Positions 42,710 to 52,797 of a stretch of 64,000 nucleotides of DNA are shown here, piece by piece. The stretch spans positions 62,001 to 126,000 of the forward strand of contig NZ_AZAY01000023.1 of assembly GCF_001021165.1 (NCBI RefSeq), read 5' to 3'. This DNA comes from Marinitoga sp. 1197. Its GTDB lineage: Bacteria > Thermotogota > Thermotogae > Petrotogales > Petrotogaceae. A model generated the notes under the pieces. It had not been told where the DNA came from. It was given only the letters and a program-made list of their open reading frames with translations, and did not search any database. Within the stretch, counting starts at the first letter, position 1, and every line of letters starts with the position of its first letter. Made by a program: the position numbers and the translations under genes.

Positions 42710-43375
42710 TTACTTTACAGGTGTGTTTTTAAATGCTTCTTCTAAAACTTTATTTAGATTTTCATAAAATTCTTTTCCCTGTTCTCCCAATTGTTCGATT
42801 AAGTAAGATTGCTGTTGTAATAATGAAAATGCGGTTTTTGGATTATATATTAACACAGAATGATATTCTATTCTTCCTGCTTTCATCACATAATATTTTG
42901 CAACAACTTCGGCGCCAGTTTGAATAGTTTTTGCAAAATTCGAACTAACATTTTTAAATACATTATTAGTTACAGATATTACCTTATTATTGTCTGTTCC
43001 TGTAGTTGTATTTTGTAATACACCCTGAGCTCTTTGTTGAAAATCAGTTACAACAGAATTTAAATATCTTGATAATTGTTCTCGTGCATCCTGTTCTGCT
43101 TGATTATACATGACTGATCCCATACCTGGGGCGCCTTCTGAAATCCCATCAAAATATAAAAGAAATCCTTCTTTTTTAAGTTGTTTTAATTCAGGTCCTT
43201 TACCGGCTTTTTTAAATTCAATAACGGCCTCTTTAGGAATTTCTGCAATTTTTACGCCATCAATATCAAGCGGTTTAAAAGGATATGTTAAAGTGTGATA
43301 TAAAAAAATACCTCCAAGTAGTAAAGCTAATACTCCTAATCCCACTCCAGTCCATAATACAATGTTGTTATCCAT
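42710..43375 (-). CDS. Membrane-anchored protein with LPP20-like region, unknown function
   Basis: A 221-residue protein with one N-terminal transmembrane helix (about residues 7-27) and no lipobox. The outer part contains QAEQDAREQLSRYLNSVVTD, an alanine-rich helix pattern like that in LPP20-type envelope proteins. A Thr/Asn-rich stretch and KYYVMKAGRIEYHSVLIYNP, resembling the second half of that fold, follow. The family link is tentative. It stands alone with its own promoter (TTGTAT and TATAAT on the minus strand around 43455-43428) and terminator. Confidence 0.7.
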   Translation of the reverse strand: MDNNIVLWTGVGLGVLALLLGGIFLYHTLTYPFKPLDIDGVKIAEIPKEAVIEFKKAGKGPELKQLKKEGFLLYFDGISEGAPGMGSVMYNQAEQDAREQLSRYLNSVVTDFQQRAQGVLQNTTTGTDNNKVISVTNNVFKNVSSNFAKTIQTGAEVVAKYYVMKAGRIEYHSVLIYNPKTAFSLLQQQSYLIEQLGEQGKEFYENLNKVLEEAFKNTPVK

Positions 43376-43427
43376 AAAATCCCCTCCTTCAAAAATTTTA
43401 TTTATTATGTTAATTGTTCACCATTAA

Positions 43428-43455
43428 ATTATATCATAAATAATGTGAAATACAA
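43428..43455 (-). promoter_or_regulatory. Promoter of 42710 gene
   Basis: Minus strand: TTGTAT (43455-43450), 16-nt spacer, TATAAT (43433-43428) with an upstream TGA giving an extended -10. Confidence 0.65.
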
Positions 43456-43464
43456 TTGAATTTA

Positions 43465-43493
43465 TTGATTTTTTAAAAAAAATGATATATAAT
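43465..43493 (+). promoter_or_regulatory. Promoter of MFS transporter
   Basis: TTGATT (43465-43470) and TATAAT (43488-43493) with a 17-nt spacer. Confidence 0.75.
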
Positions 43494-43534
43494 AATTCGT
43501 AAAGCTAAATAAATTCGAATTGTGAGGTGTTGAT

Positions 43535-44674
43535 GTGGAAAAAAGTTTAAAAAGATATTTAATTTTTAATTCTATTCCGGCATTTTCCTTTATTATAATA
43601 TTGATTTCACCCATGTTTGCTAATAAAATTGGATTAAATATATATGAAACTAGTTTAATATTTTCTATAGTGTATGGAGTTCAAGCCATATTAACTTTTA
43701 TATTAGGGCATTATTTTGAGAAGAAATCTCCAAATTATGGATTAGCTTTTGGAAGACTATTATTTGCCTTTGGAAGTGCATTGTTATCTTTTGCATATAA
43801 CCCCTATACATATTTAATAGCTCAGATTATAATAGGAAGTATAGATATTTTTTGGCCACTTGTGAGCATGTATGAAAGAGCTATTATTCCACCGGATAAA
43901 AGAAATACTTTTTATTTTTTGTTACCATTGATTTCAGAAAGTGTAAAAATAATTTTATTTATACCATTAATACTATTTATGAAACCAGATGAGACTTCTA
44001 TAATATTTTATAAAAGTGTGTTTTTAACAGTGTCTATTTTAAATATAATATATGCGATAGCTATTTTGAAATTATTACCTTATGTTAAAAGCGGGAGTGA
44101 TTTACACAAAGAACATGTTCATATACACAAACCAAATTTAAGAAAGTATATCACGGTTTTGTTAAATCAGATAATATTTTTTGCAAATTTTGGTTTTGGG
44201 AGTTATTTAATAATATCATATTATGTGAAAGAGAACCTGAATGGTGATGCAAAAATAATGTTAATATATGAAGTTGTTTTTTCAGTGACTGTTGTATCTT
44301 CGTTTATATGGAAAAAGTATATAAAGTATAATGTAGAAAATACGTTAATTTTTGGTACATTTATAATGTCTTTATTTTATTTGCTATTATTATTTAAAGG
44401 TTGGATGTTTTTTTATATATCACATGTTTTTTTGGGAATAGGATTTATATTATGGATTTCATCTAAAGAACCATTAAAACAGGAATATGCACCTATTAAT
44501 TTTGGGAGATATGAGGGATTTTTCAATGGTATTCAGTTGTTTTCAAAAATATTTACGCCAATTCTTGCTGGTTATATAGCTTATAAATTTTCGTATGAAA
44601 TTGTTTTTTTAATATCTTTTATTGTATTATTTTTAAATTCTATAATAACATATGTAGGATTAAAAGAAGCATAA
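43535..44674 (+). CDS. Major facilitator superfamily transporter
   Basis: A 379-residue protein with about 12 predicted helices and MFS architecture. It includes a motif-A-like segment between helices 2 and 3 (GHYFEKKSPNYGLAFGRLLF) and a His-rich central loop (DLHKEHVHIHKP, about residues 189-200). The start is GTG with GAGGTG upstream. It is a single gene with a promoter upstream and a terminator whose loop contains its stop codon. The substrate is unknown; the central histidines might hint at metal sensitivity but prove nothing. Confidence 0.85.
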   Translation: MEKSLKRYLIFNSIPAFSFIIILISPMFANKIGLNIYETSLIFSIVYGVQAILTFILGHYFEKKSPNYGLAFGRLLFAFGSALLSFAYNPYTYLIAQIIIGSIDIFWPLVSMYERAIIPPDKRNTFYFLLPLISESVKIILFIPLILFMKPDETSIIFYKSVFLTVSILNIIYAIAILKLLPYVKSGSDLHKEHVHIHKPNLRKYITVLLNQIIFFANFGFGSYLIISYYVKENLNGDAKIMLIYEVVFSVTVVSSFIWKKYIKYNVENTLIFGTFIMSLFYLLLLFKGWMFFYISHVFLGIGFILWISSKEPLKQEYAPINFGRYEGFFNGIQLFSKIFTPILAGYIAYKFSYEIVFLISFIVLFLNSIITYVGLKEA

Positions 44675-44684
44675 TGCTTCTTTT
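44662..44684 (+). terminator. MFS gene terminator with stop codon in loop
   Basis: AAAAGAAGCA/TGCTTCTTTT encloses TAA-containing loop bases (stop 44672-44674). A T-run follows. Confidence 0.88.
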
Positions 44685-44727
44685 TTATTTTTTATAAAAA
44701 GAGTATAATAATAATGGAGGGGATAAT

Positions 44728-45384
44728 ATGAAAAAAATATTTTTTAATTTTTTTGTATTGTTTTTTGTTGTATTAACGTTTTCTCAAAATATAAGTTTTA
44801 AAAATTTTAATACATATTATATCGAACATAAGATAGGATGGAATTTTGATATTTCTTATGATGGATCAATTTTATATTATTTAGAATTTAAAAATGAAGA
44901 AATACAAACAGATATGACTTTTATTACAGAATATAAGGACGTATTGATTTCCGGAGAAAAAAAAGGATATATATATTATTTAAAAGTTGTTGCTAAGAAT
45001 ATTGATAGAAATATTTTAGGTGAAAGCAAAATAGCAACTTTAGTGGTTTTTGATAATGAAGAAGAACCATTAAGGATTATAGGTGCAAAGGTTGTTAAAA
45101 CAGAAGAAAAAAAGTACATACACTTTGTTTTAAGAAATGTTTCGAGTAAAACTATTAGAGAATTTAAAATGCGTTATTGGGGTATTGATTATTCAGGAAA
45201 AGCAGTTAGAATTAATAGAAAAAGTTATTTAAAATATGAAGAAAAAAATATTGAAATAAAGCCTTTTGATTTTTATAATGTTGATATTGAAATTCAAGAT
45301 GCAGAGTTACTTAGATTTGTTAAAGGAAAAATCTGGGAAATAATTTTTGATGATGATTCAGAATGGAAAAGAATAATAGAATAA
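44728..45384 (+). CDS. Exported protein, unknown function
   Basis: A 218-residue protein with a signal peptide (MKKIFFNFFVLFFVVLTFSQ). The mature part reads as an Ig-like beta-sandwich: repeated strands such as ISYDGSILYYLEFKNEE, KKYIHFVLRNVSSKTIREFK and DFYNVDIEIQDAELL, where the middle one resembles domains describing 'change in tension' between backbone and side chain. No family can be named. A TATAAT (44704-44709) lies close upstream and a strong terminator follows, so it is a single-gene unit. Confidence 0.65.
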   Translation: MKKIFFNFFVLFFVVLTFSQNISFKNFNTYYIEHKIGWNFDISYDGSILYYLEFKNEEIQTDMTFITEYKDVLISGEKKGYIYYLKVVAKNIDRNILGESKIATLVVFDNEEEPLRIIGAKVVKTEEKKYIHFVLRNVSSKTIREFKMRYWGIDYSGKAVRINRKSYLKYEEKNIEIKPFDFYNVDIEIQDAELLRFVKGKIWEIIFDDDSEWKRIIE

Positions 45385-45386
45385 AC

Positions 45387-45422
45387 AAAAACAGTCTCTT
45401 GCTTTTTGCAAGAGACTGTTTT
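45387..45422. terminator. Terminator after 44728 gene
   Basis: AACAGTCTCTTGC/GCAAGAGACTGTT with a T-rich loop, between convergent genes. Flanked by A-run and T-run. Confidence 0.9.
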
Positions 45423-45441
45423 AAATAGGGTTTAAAATGGT

Positions 45442-46596
45442 TCATAATATGCGTAATAGATCAATATACTCTTTTTGTTTTTTCTTATACTCTTCGAATC
45501 TATTTATTTTAGAATGTTCGTCAAAATAATCAAAAATATTTTTTTCTAATATTGTAACATCATATTTAGACTTTAACTCCAAAAGTATTTTTTTAACTTT
45601 CGACTTAAAATCTTCGTACCCTATCATTTCATATAGGTATATCGAATATTTTTTCAAATCTTCAAATTCAAGTTTATTCTGCCCCTTAATCATCAACCAC
45701 TCTAAAATAAATCTTTTTAAATTTTTTTCAACATAAAAAATAAAATTTTTACTTGGAACATATGGTGGTTCATGAATAATAGTAATATCCTTTTCCGGGC
45801 TATAATATGTTTTAAATATAGGATCTTTTGGCTTTATTCCAACATACTCATATCCATTTTCATATATTAATCGTGATGCTAATAATAATGCAAAATCTTC
45901 TCCACGAGGTATTTCTAAAGGGTAAAACATTTTTTGAGCAAATTCTTTTCGTATTATCATATTACCACCAAATCCAAATATAGCTTCTTTTAAATCATTA
46001 GTTTTAGATAATCTAATAATATCTTTATCCATAGATTCATTTTTTCTCCAACTTTTTAAAATATCTTTTCCTAAAATTCTTATTGTTCCATTTTTTTCAT
46101 AGGGAGCAGTTATTAAATATTTATCAGGGTTTTTTGTCAAAATTTCTTTAGCTTTTATAATATAATTTTTTCTTAATAATTCATCATCATCTATTTGTAT
46201 AATAATATCTTCATTATTCATAGTAGGGAATATAAAACCAAGATTCCTTATTTCAGAATATCCTTTTGTTGAAAAGAAATTTGAGTTGTATTTTTCTCTG
46301 TACTTTTTTATGTCTGTATTTGTATATAAATAATATTTAAATTTCAATTTTTTTAATATTTTTTCTGTTTTTTCTTTGATTTCATTATCGTGAGAAGTAT
46401 TTTCATGTGCTGCTATTGAAAAAATATAAACATTTAATTCATCATTTTCATCTATATTTAAATTATTAATGCTTTTTATTGTTTTATACAATGTATTTTT
46501 TTGTTCAAATTCATTTAATGGTGTTGGATGATCAAAGTTATCTACAAGATTTTCATTTACTCTTATATAAGTATTTATAACGATAGCAAATTTCAT
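45442..46596 (-). CDS. Glycosyltransferase-like protein, GT-A (GT2) fold
   Basis: A 384-residue soluble protein. The N-terminus FAIVINTYIRVNEN and the metal-binding DxD-type motif IIIQIDDDELLRKNY (about residues 131-145) fit a family 2 glycosyltransferase. GFGGNMIIRKEFA and PRGEDFALLLASR resemble the acceptor-side segments, including the ED catalytic-base motif. The C-terminal ~100 residues are helical and charged. No membrane helix. The sugar donor and acceptor are unknown; the neighbours give no clue. Confidence 0.78.
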   Translation of the reverse strand: MKFAIVINTYIRVNENLVDNFDHPTPLNEFEQKNTLYKTIKSINNLNIDENDELNVYIFSIAAHENTSHDNEIKEKTEKILKKLKFKYYLYTNTDIKKYREKYNSNFFSTKGYSEIRNLGFIFPTMNNEDIIIQIDDDELLRKNYIIKAKEILTKNPDKYLITAPYEKNGTIRILGKDILKSWRKNESMDKDIIRLSKTNDLKEAIFGFGGNMIIRKEFAQKMFYPLEIPRGEDFALLLASRLIYENGYEYVGIKPKDPIFKTYYSPEKDITIIHEPPYVPSKNFIFYVEKNLKRFILEWLMIKGQNKLEFEDLKKYSIYLYEMIGYEDFKSKVKKILLELKSKYDVTILEKNIFDYFDEHSKINRFEEYKKKQKEYIDLLRIL

Positions 46597-46730
46597 ATCT
46601 ATCCTTCTTTCTATATAATTTTATATAAAAAAATTTCCCTACAAAAAGAGCGAAGAAATATAAATATGCAAATTTTTTATAATCAAATAATTTCTCAAAT
46701 TTCAAAATTTAATAAACAAAAAAAACTTAA

Positions 46731-46757
46731 TTACGAAACCCTTTAAGGGCTTCGTAA
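46731..46757 (-). terminator. tgt terminator
   Basis: An imperfect TTACGAA-CCCT/AGGG-TTCGTAA stem, followed on the minus strand by AAGTTTTTTTT. Confidence 0.85.
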
Positions 46758-46759
46758 TA

Positions 46760-48500
<1,741 letters not shown>

Positions 48501-48580
48501 ATTTTTCACCTCCTCGAAATCTTTTTCATGTATTAATTATATCAGATAATTTTTAAAATAGTAAATTTAAGATAATTTTG

Positions 48581-48589
48581 TGATAAAAT
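48581..48589 (+). promoter_or_regulatory. Extended -10 promoter of punA operon
   Basis: TGATAAAAT, 36 nt upstream of the punA ATG. It may drive the whole punA-nrnA-antiporter run. Confidence 0.5.
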
Positions 48590-48624
48590 CTAAGTAAAGA
48601 GAAATGTGCAAAGGAGGAATTTAA

Positions 48625-49437
48625 ATGTATGCTAAAATTAAAGAGGCGGCAGAATATATTAATTCTAAAACGGATATTAAACCGTTATTAGGTCTTATTT
48701 TAGGGTCTGGTCTTGGATATATAGCGGATGAGATAGAAGATCCGATTGTTATTGATTACAAAAATATTCCATATTTTCCACGATCCACTGTTGTTGGACA
48801 TGCCGGGCAAATGGTTATTGGTATGTTGGAAGGGAAACCAGTTGTTGCTTTAAAAGGGAGATTTCATGCATATGAGGGACATAGTTTAAAGAAATTAATA
48901 TTTCCAATTTATGTTTTTAAAGAGTTGGGAGTAGATGGTTTGATTTTAACAAATGCAGCTGGTGGAGTAAATAGAACATTAAATCCAGGAGATATAGTAG
49001 CAAATATTGATTTTATTAACTTTGCGATGAAAAATCCATTAATTGGTCCAAATATTGAAGAATTTGGTCCGAGATTTCCTTCAATGGTATCACCAATAGA
49101 TAAAAAATGGTTAAAGAAAATTAAGTATAAAGCGGAGGAAAAGAGGATAAAGATTGAAGAAGGTACGTATTGTTGGATGTTAGGGCCTTCGTATGAAACA
49201 CCTGCGGAAATTAAAATGCTGGAAAAATTTGAAGGAGATTTAGTTGGTATGTCAACAATGCCAGAAATAATAGCCGCTAATCATTGCGGTATAAGAGCTG
49301 TAGCTTTTTCAGCAGTAACTAATATGGCTGCAGGTATATTGCCTCAGCCACTTAATCACAAAGAGGTTATGGAGGTTGCTGAAAGAATAAAACATAAATT
49401 TGCAAAAGTTGTAAAAATAGCGATAAAAACATTTTGA
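48625..49437 (+). CDS. punA: Purine nucleoside phosphorylase
   Basis: A 270-residue trimeric-type purine nucleoside phosphorylase (inosine/guanosine phosphorylase), which cleaves ribonucleosides with phosphate. Motifs: LILGSGLGYIADEI (phosphate loop), VVGHAGQMVIG, LKGRFHAYEGHSL, ILTNAAGGVNRTLNPGDIV, and LVGMSTMPEIIAANHCG with the base-binding site. It is followed 9 nt later by nrnA, suggesting a nucleotide-salvage pair. AGGAGGAAT precedes the ATG. Confidence 0.96.
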   Translation: MYAKIKEAAEYINSKTDIKPLLGLILGSGLGYIADEIEDPIVIDYKNIPYFPRSTVVGHAGQMVIGMLEGKPVVALKGRFHAYEGHSLKKLIFPIYVFKELGVDGLILTNAAGGVNRTLNPGDIVANIDFINFAMKNPLIGPNIEEFGPRFPSMVSPIDKKWLKKIKYKAEEKRIKIEEGTYCWMLGPSYETPAEIKMLEKFEGDLVGMSTMPEIIAANHCGIRAVAFSAVTNMAAGILPQPLNHKEVMEVAERIKHKFAKVVKIAIKTF

Positions 49438-49446
49438 GGTGATAGA

Positions 49447-50424
49447 ATGATTAGAACAATAGAAGCTATAATAGGTGAAATAAATAAAGTGAAAAATATT
49501 ATAGTTGTTGGTCATATTATGCCAGATGGAGACGATATAAGTTCTGTTTTGTCTTTAACTATGGGATTGGAAAAGTTAAATAAAAATGTTCGAGCAGTAA
49601 TTGATGACCATATTCCAGGTTATCTTGAAGAATTTCCTTTTGTAAAAGATAAAATAAAATCATATGATTGTATTAATAAATTTCCAGCTGAATTAATAAT
49701 TTCTGTTGATGCATCATCACCGGATAGAATTGGCAGAGTGTATGAGCATTTTAAATATGCTAGAAGTATAGTTATAGACCATCATGCAACTAATACATAT
49801 TTTGGAAATATAAATTGGGTCGATACTTATGGAGCAACTGCTCAAATGATTTTAAGATTAAATAAGATGTTAGAAATTGAATATGATAAGGATATATCTA
49901 CGGTTAATCTTTTAGGAATTGCAACTGATACTGGCTTTTTTAGATATTCCAATACTGATGCAACAGTGTTTGAAGATGTTGCCTGGCTTGTTGGAAAAGG
50001 TGGAGATATTGGGTTAATAAGCAATATGATTTTAGAAAATAAACCATTGGAAAATTTAAAATTATATAAAGATTTTCTTGACGTTATGAAATTAGAAAAA
50101 GATAATACAATTGTGTATTCTCATATTACTCTTGATATGTTGAGTAAATACAATATTTTGCCTAAAGATGCCCCTTCATTTGTTGGAGAATTAAGAGCGA
50201 TTAAAGGTGTTGAAGTTGCCGTTACATTTTTAGAAGCAGAAAAGAATGTTTATCACGTAAGTATGAGGTCGAAAAATTGGTTTGATGTTTCAAAAGTAGC
50301 GGTGCATTTTGGCGGTGGAGGTCATCCAAGAGCTGCAGGATTTAGTAAAGAAACACATGACCTTGAAAAATTGGAAAAAGAAGTTATAGAAACTATAAAA
50401 ATTTTGATGGAGAGTTATAAATGA
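49447..50424 (+). CDS. nrnA: DHH-family nanoRNase/phosphoesterase, NrnA-like
   Basis: A 325-residue DHH-DHHA1 protein. Motif I GHIMPDGDDISS carries the metal-binding Asp residues, motif II SVDASSPDR, motif III VIDHHATNTYFG, motif IV ATDTGFFRYSNT. The DHHA1 glycine-rich loop is HFGGGGHPRAAGF near the C-terminus. NrnA-type enzymes degrade oligoribonucleotides of 2-5 nt and 3'-phosphoadenosine 5'-phosphate. Its stop overlaps the next ATG by 4 nt, linking it to the antiporter genes, which is unusual. Confidence 0.92.
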   Translation: MIRTIEAIIGEINKVKNIIVVGHIMPDGDDISSVLSLTMGLEKLNKNVRAVIDDHIPGYLEEFPFVKDKIKSYDCINKFPAELIISVDASSPDRIGRVYEHFKYARSIVIDHHATNTYFGNINWVDTYGATAQMILRLNKMLEIEYDKDISTVNLLGIATDTGFFRYSNTDATVFEDVAWLVGKGGDIGLISNMILENKPLENLKLYKDFLDVMKLEKDNTIVYSHITLDMLSKYNILPKDAPSFVGELRAIKGVEVAVTFLEAEKNVYHVSMRSKNWFDVSKVAVHFGGGGHPRAAGFSKETHDLEKLEKEVIETIKILMESYK

Positions 50425-50843
50425 TATACTTGTTTATTATGTTTTTATGGTTAGGTTTTATAGGAGTATTAAATGATATGACAATTTTTTTAGGGATAAT
50501 AATATCAATTTTAGTAGTAAAAATTTCAGAATTTTTTTTAAAATCTGAAATTTATGGTTTTGTTGAACTTTTTATTTCTGCGATAGGTAGAATTTTAGAT
50601 ATGTATAAGATGACCTTTAAATCTTTAAAATATTTAGTCAAAAAAAGTTATTGTGGATTAGTTCCGATTAATGTTGAAAATAAGACTGATTCAGAAAAAG
50701 CCGCAATAGCAAATTGTATTACATTGACACCAGGAACTATGTTTATTTTAGAAGAAAATAATCAACTTATTATACATAAATTTGATGAAACTCCAGTAGA
50801 GGCACATTCTTATGAGGATGTTTGGAAGGGTGAATTATTTTGA
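50421..50843 (+). CDS. mnhE: Na+/H+ antiporter subunit E (MrpE/MbhA type)
   Basis: A 140-residue membrane protein. Two N-terminal helices come first, then the typical MnhE cytoplasmic domain: YKMTFKSLKYLVKKSYCGLV, ANCITLTPGTMFILEENNQL (the conserved S/T-TPGT motif), and HKFDE. It is the first subunit of the seven-gene antiporter module and overlaps nrnA and mnhF by 4 nt each. MrpE is needed for assembly in Mrp complexes. Confidence 0.93.
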   Translation: MIYLFIMFLWLGFIGVLNDMTIFLGIIISILVVKISEFFLKSEIYGFVELFISAIGRILDMYKMTFKSLKYLVKKSYCGLVPINVENKTDSEKAAIANCITLTPGTMFILEENNQLIIHKFDETPVEAHSYEDVWKGELF

Positions 50844-51094
50844 TATATTTAATATTGGATTTATTGGTAATTGTATCCCTGGTTTTAATGATTGTTAAAT
50901 TAATTCTCGGTCCTACTGCCTGGGACCGAGTTTTGGCATTTTCTTCTATGTCTTCAAAAATTTCTATTATTTCTTTAATATATGCTATAAATAAAGGTTT
51001 TTTTGTTATGATAGATATTATTATAATTTTTTTAGTTTTAAACTTATGGGGAGTAGTTATTATTTCTCGTTTTTTAGAAAGAGGGAGAAAGTGA
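50840..51094 (+). CDS. mnhF: Na+/H+ antiporter subunit F (MrpF/MbhB type)
   Basis: An 84-residue protein with three predicted helices. The conserved LILGPTAWDRVLAFSSMSSK motif (family G-P-t-x-x-D-R) is at residues ~22-41, followed by AINKGFFVMIDIIIIFLVL. It overlaps mnhE by 4 nt and mnhG by 1 nt. It belongs to the membrane core of Mrp-type complexes. Confidence 0.93.
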   Translation: MIYLILDLLVIVSLVLMIVKLILGPTAWDRVLAFSSMSSKISIISLIYAINKGFFVMIDIIIIFLVLNLWGVVIISRFLERGRK

Positions 51095-51375
51095 TGTTTG
51101 CTAACACTCTTCTTGTTTTAGGTGGAATTTTGATATTTTTAGGAAGTATAGGTATGTTAACCCAAAAGGATTTATATACCAGAATACAATTTGGCGGTAT
51201 AGCTGATACTGTAGGTACATTTACTGTTTTAATTGGATTGGCATTAAAAACACAAAATGAGATATTCAGATTTATTATAATAGGATTATTGGTTTTATTA
51301 ATAGGGCCGGTTTTATCACATGCAATTGCTCATAGTGCAGCATATAATAAAATAAGGGTGAAAGACAATGAGTGA
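51094..51375 (+). CDS. mnhG: Na+/H+ antiporter subunit G (MrpG/MbhC type)
   Basis: About 93 residues from ATG 51094 (TGATG overlap with mnhF). Three predicted helices. Conserved segments FLGSIGMLTQKDLYTRIQFG and ADTVGTFTVLIGLAL match the MnhG family (G-x-x-R-x-P-D-x-Y-x-R-x-h pattern, here with Lys/Gln changes). The frame can be opened upstream to 51046 but that part is mnhF sequence in another frame. Confidence 0.93.
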   Translation: MFANTLLVLGGILIFLGSIGMLTQKDLYTRIQFGGIADTVGTFTVLIGLALKTQNEIFRFIIIGLLVLLIGPVLSHAIAHSAAYNKIRVKDNE

Positions 51376-52117
51376 AATTATAGAAAGTATTTTCTTGATT
51401 TCTGCAGTAATATTAACAATTCTGATGTTTTTTGTAAAAAGATATATTAATGCTATTTTAATATATGCAGCTTTTGGAACAATATTATCAGGAATATTTT
51501 TTATTTTTAATGCACCAGATGTCGCAGCGGTTCAAATGACGATAGGATCGGCATTTATAATTTTTGTTTATATTATTGCTGTAAAAACAAGATCAAAAAT
51601 AAAAGTTGGTTATATTGAAATACCGTATTTATTTGAAAAGCAGGGTAAAAAATTAAAAGGTTTTGAAAAAGAATTATTGGATATTTTTTCGGAAAACTCT
51701 TTTTTTGAAATTGATTATATACCAATAGAAAAGGAAAAGATTAATTATTATATTTATAAAGACGAATTTGATATTATTGTTGGGGGGATAATAATTGAAA
51801 ATAAAAAAAATGGTGATTTTTTATATTCTAAAGAATATTTACCAACAAAATTATTTAAATATGATGGTGTAATAGATAAAGAGTTTGAATGTGTTATTTT
51901 AAATAGGACAAAGAAGCAGAAAATTATAGATTATTTACGTTTGAAAGAATATTTTAGAAACAATTCTTATTTGAAAACGGAAGAATTTATAAGTACAGGG
52001 TATGTGTTGATTTTTTCTAAAAATAATAAAGCTTTAAGAGATGATTTTAACAGATTTTTAAAAACCTTTTTGAAATCGAAAGAATATGAAACTATAATCC
52101 GGAGGAATATAGGATGA
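51368..52117 (+). CDS. MbhD-type (DUF4040) antiporter subunit fused to solute-binding-protein-like domain
   Basis: A 249-residue protein with two parts. Residues 1-75 are three helices of the MbhD/MrpA-C family (DUF4040), including FFIFNAPDVAAVQMTIGSAF. Residues ~78-249 are soluble and resemble the small lobe-type periplasmic binding protein fold (SBP family 3): VGYIEIPYLFEKQGKKLKGF, FDIIVGGIIIEN, LYSKEYLPTKLF, and a C-terminal DDFNRFLKTFLKSKEYETII. MbhD proteins elsewhere end after the helices. By the positive-inside rule (VKR after helix 1, TRSKIK after helix 3) the extra domain would be cytoplasmic. It overlaps mnhG and the next gene by 4-8 nt. A ligand-sensing role is inference. Confidence 0.8.
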   Translation: MSEIIESIFLISAVILTILMFFVKRYINAILIYAAFGTILSGIFFIFNAPDVAAVQMTIGSAFIIFVYIIAVKTRSKIKVGYIEIPYLFEKQGKKLKGFEKELLDIFSENSFFEIDYIPIEKEKINYYIYKDEFDIIVGGIIIENKKNGDFLYSKEYLPTKLFKYDGVIDKEFECVILNRTKKQKIIDYLRLKEYFRNNSYLKTEEFISTGYVLIFSKNNKALRDDFNRFLKTFLKSKEYETIIRRNIG

Positions 52118-52797
52118 AAAAAATAATAATTTCATTAATAGCAATATTAATTCTTTTTTTTATTTTATATGAAGAGACGCCGAGAGAATTTGTAAAAAAT
52201 CCTAACTATAATATTAATATTTTATCAGAAAATGGATCTTTAAACATGGTATCTGCTATTGTATTAGATTATAGATTTTATGATACTTTTTTTGAAATTT
52301 TAGTTTTTACAGTAACAATAATTGGAATATCTTATTTTATGAAATTTTTTCAACCGGCTAAAACGCAATTTTCTGAACCATCTGTTGTTTTAAAGGTATT
52401 TGCTCCAGTGATGTTTCCAATTACTCTATTATTGGGGTTTTATAATACATTAACAGGACATTTATATCCTGGTGGTGGTTTTAATTCTGGGATTATACTT
52501 GGAACGGGAGTCCTTTCTTTGACACTTATAAAAAAATATGAAGATATAGAAGATATATTTGAAAAATCAAAAATAGAAGAAATCAAAGTTTTAATGCCTT
52601 TATTTATAATAGTGTATGGAGTGGTAGGAAAAATATTTTTCGGAGAGTATTTTATCAATTTTTTTCCAAAATTTCAACCAGGTAGTATTTTTAGTGGTGG
52701 AAGTGCCATTATGCTGAATTCGTTTATAGCTTTTGAAGTTTTTGGAGGTTCATGGACCATTCTTTATCAATTTATAAAGCACAGGGGGTTGCTTTAA
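52114..52797 (+). CDS. mnhB: MbhE-MrpB fused antiporter subunit
   Basis: A 227-residue protein in two parts. The N-terminal ~95 residues with two helices match MbhE (MrpA C-terminal end): NMVSAIVLDYRFYDTFFEIL is its conserved core. The C-terminal ~125 residues are the MnhB domain with GFYNTLTGHLYPGGGFNSGI, the hallmark GhxxPGGGF motif, and GGSAIMLNSFIAFEVFGG. In archaea MbhE and MbhF are often separate genes. It overlaps its neighbours by 4 nt and 1 nt, so it is translationally coupled. Confidence 0.9.
   Translation: MKKIIISLIAILILFFILYEETPREFVKNPNYNINILSENGSLNMVSAIVLDYRFYDTFFEILVFTVTIIGISYFMKFFQPAKTQFSEPSVVLKVFAPVMFPITLLLGFYNTLTGHLYPGGGFNSGIILGTGVLSLTLIKKYEDIEDIFEKSKIEEIKVLMPLFIIVYGVVGKIFFGEYFINFFPKFQPGSIFSGGSAIMLNSFIAFEVFGGSWTILYQFIKHRGLL

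Noticed and set aside
46528-46746. 72-codon plus-strand ORF upstream of the glycosyltransferase
   Set aside because: It overlaps the glycosyltransferase start antisense, has no ribosome site, and its end runs into the tgt terminator.
49447-50424. Broken DHH motif in NrnA (GDD in place of GDA)
   Set aside because: The metal-binding Asp residues are still present in motifs I-IV, so this is ordinary variation and no sign of inactivation.
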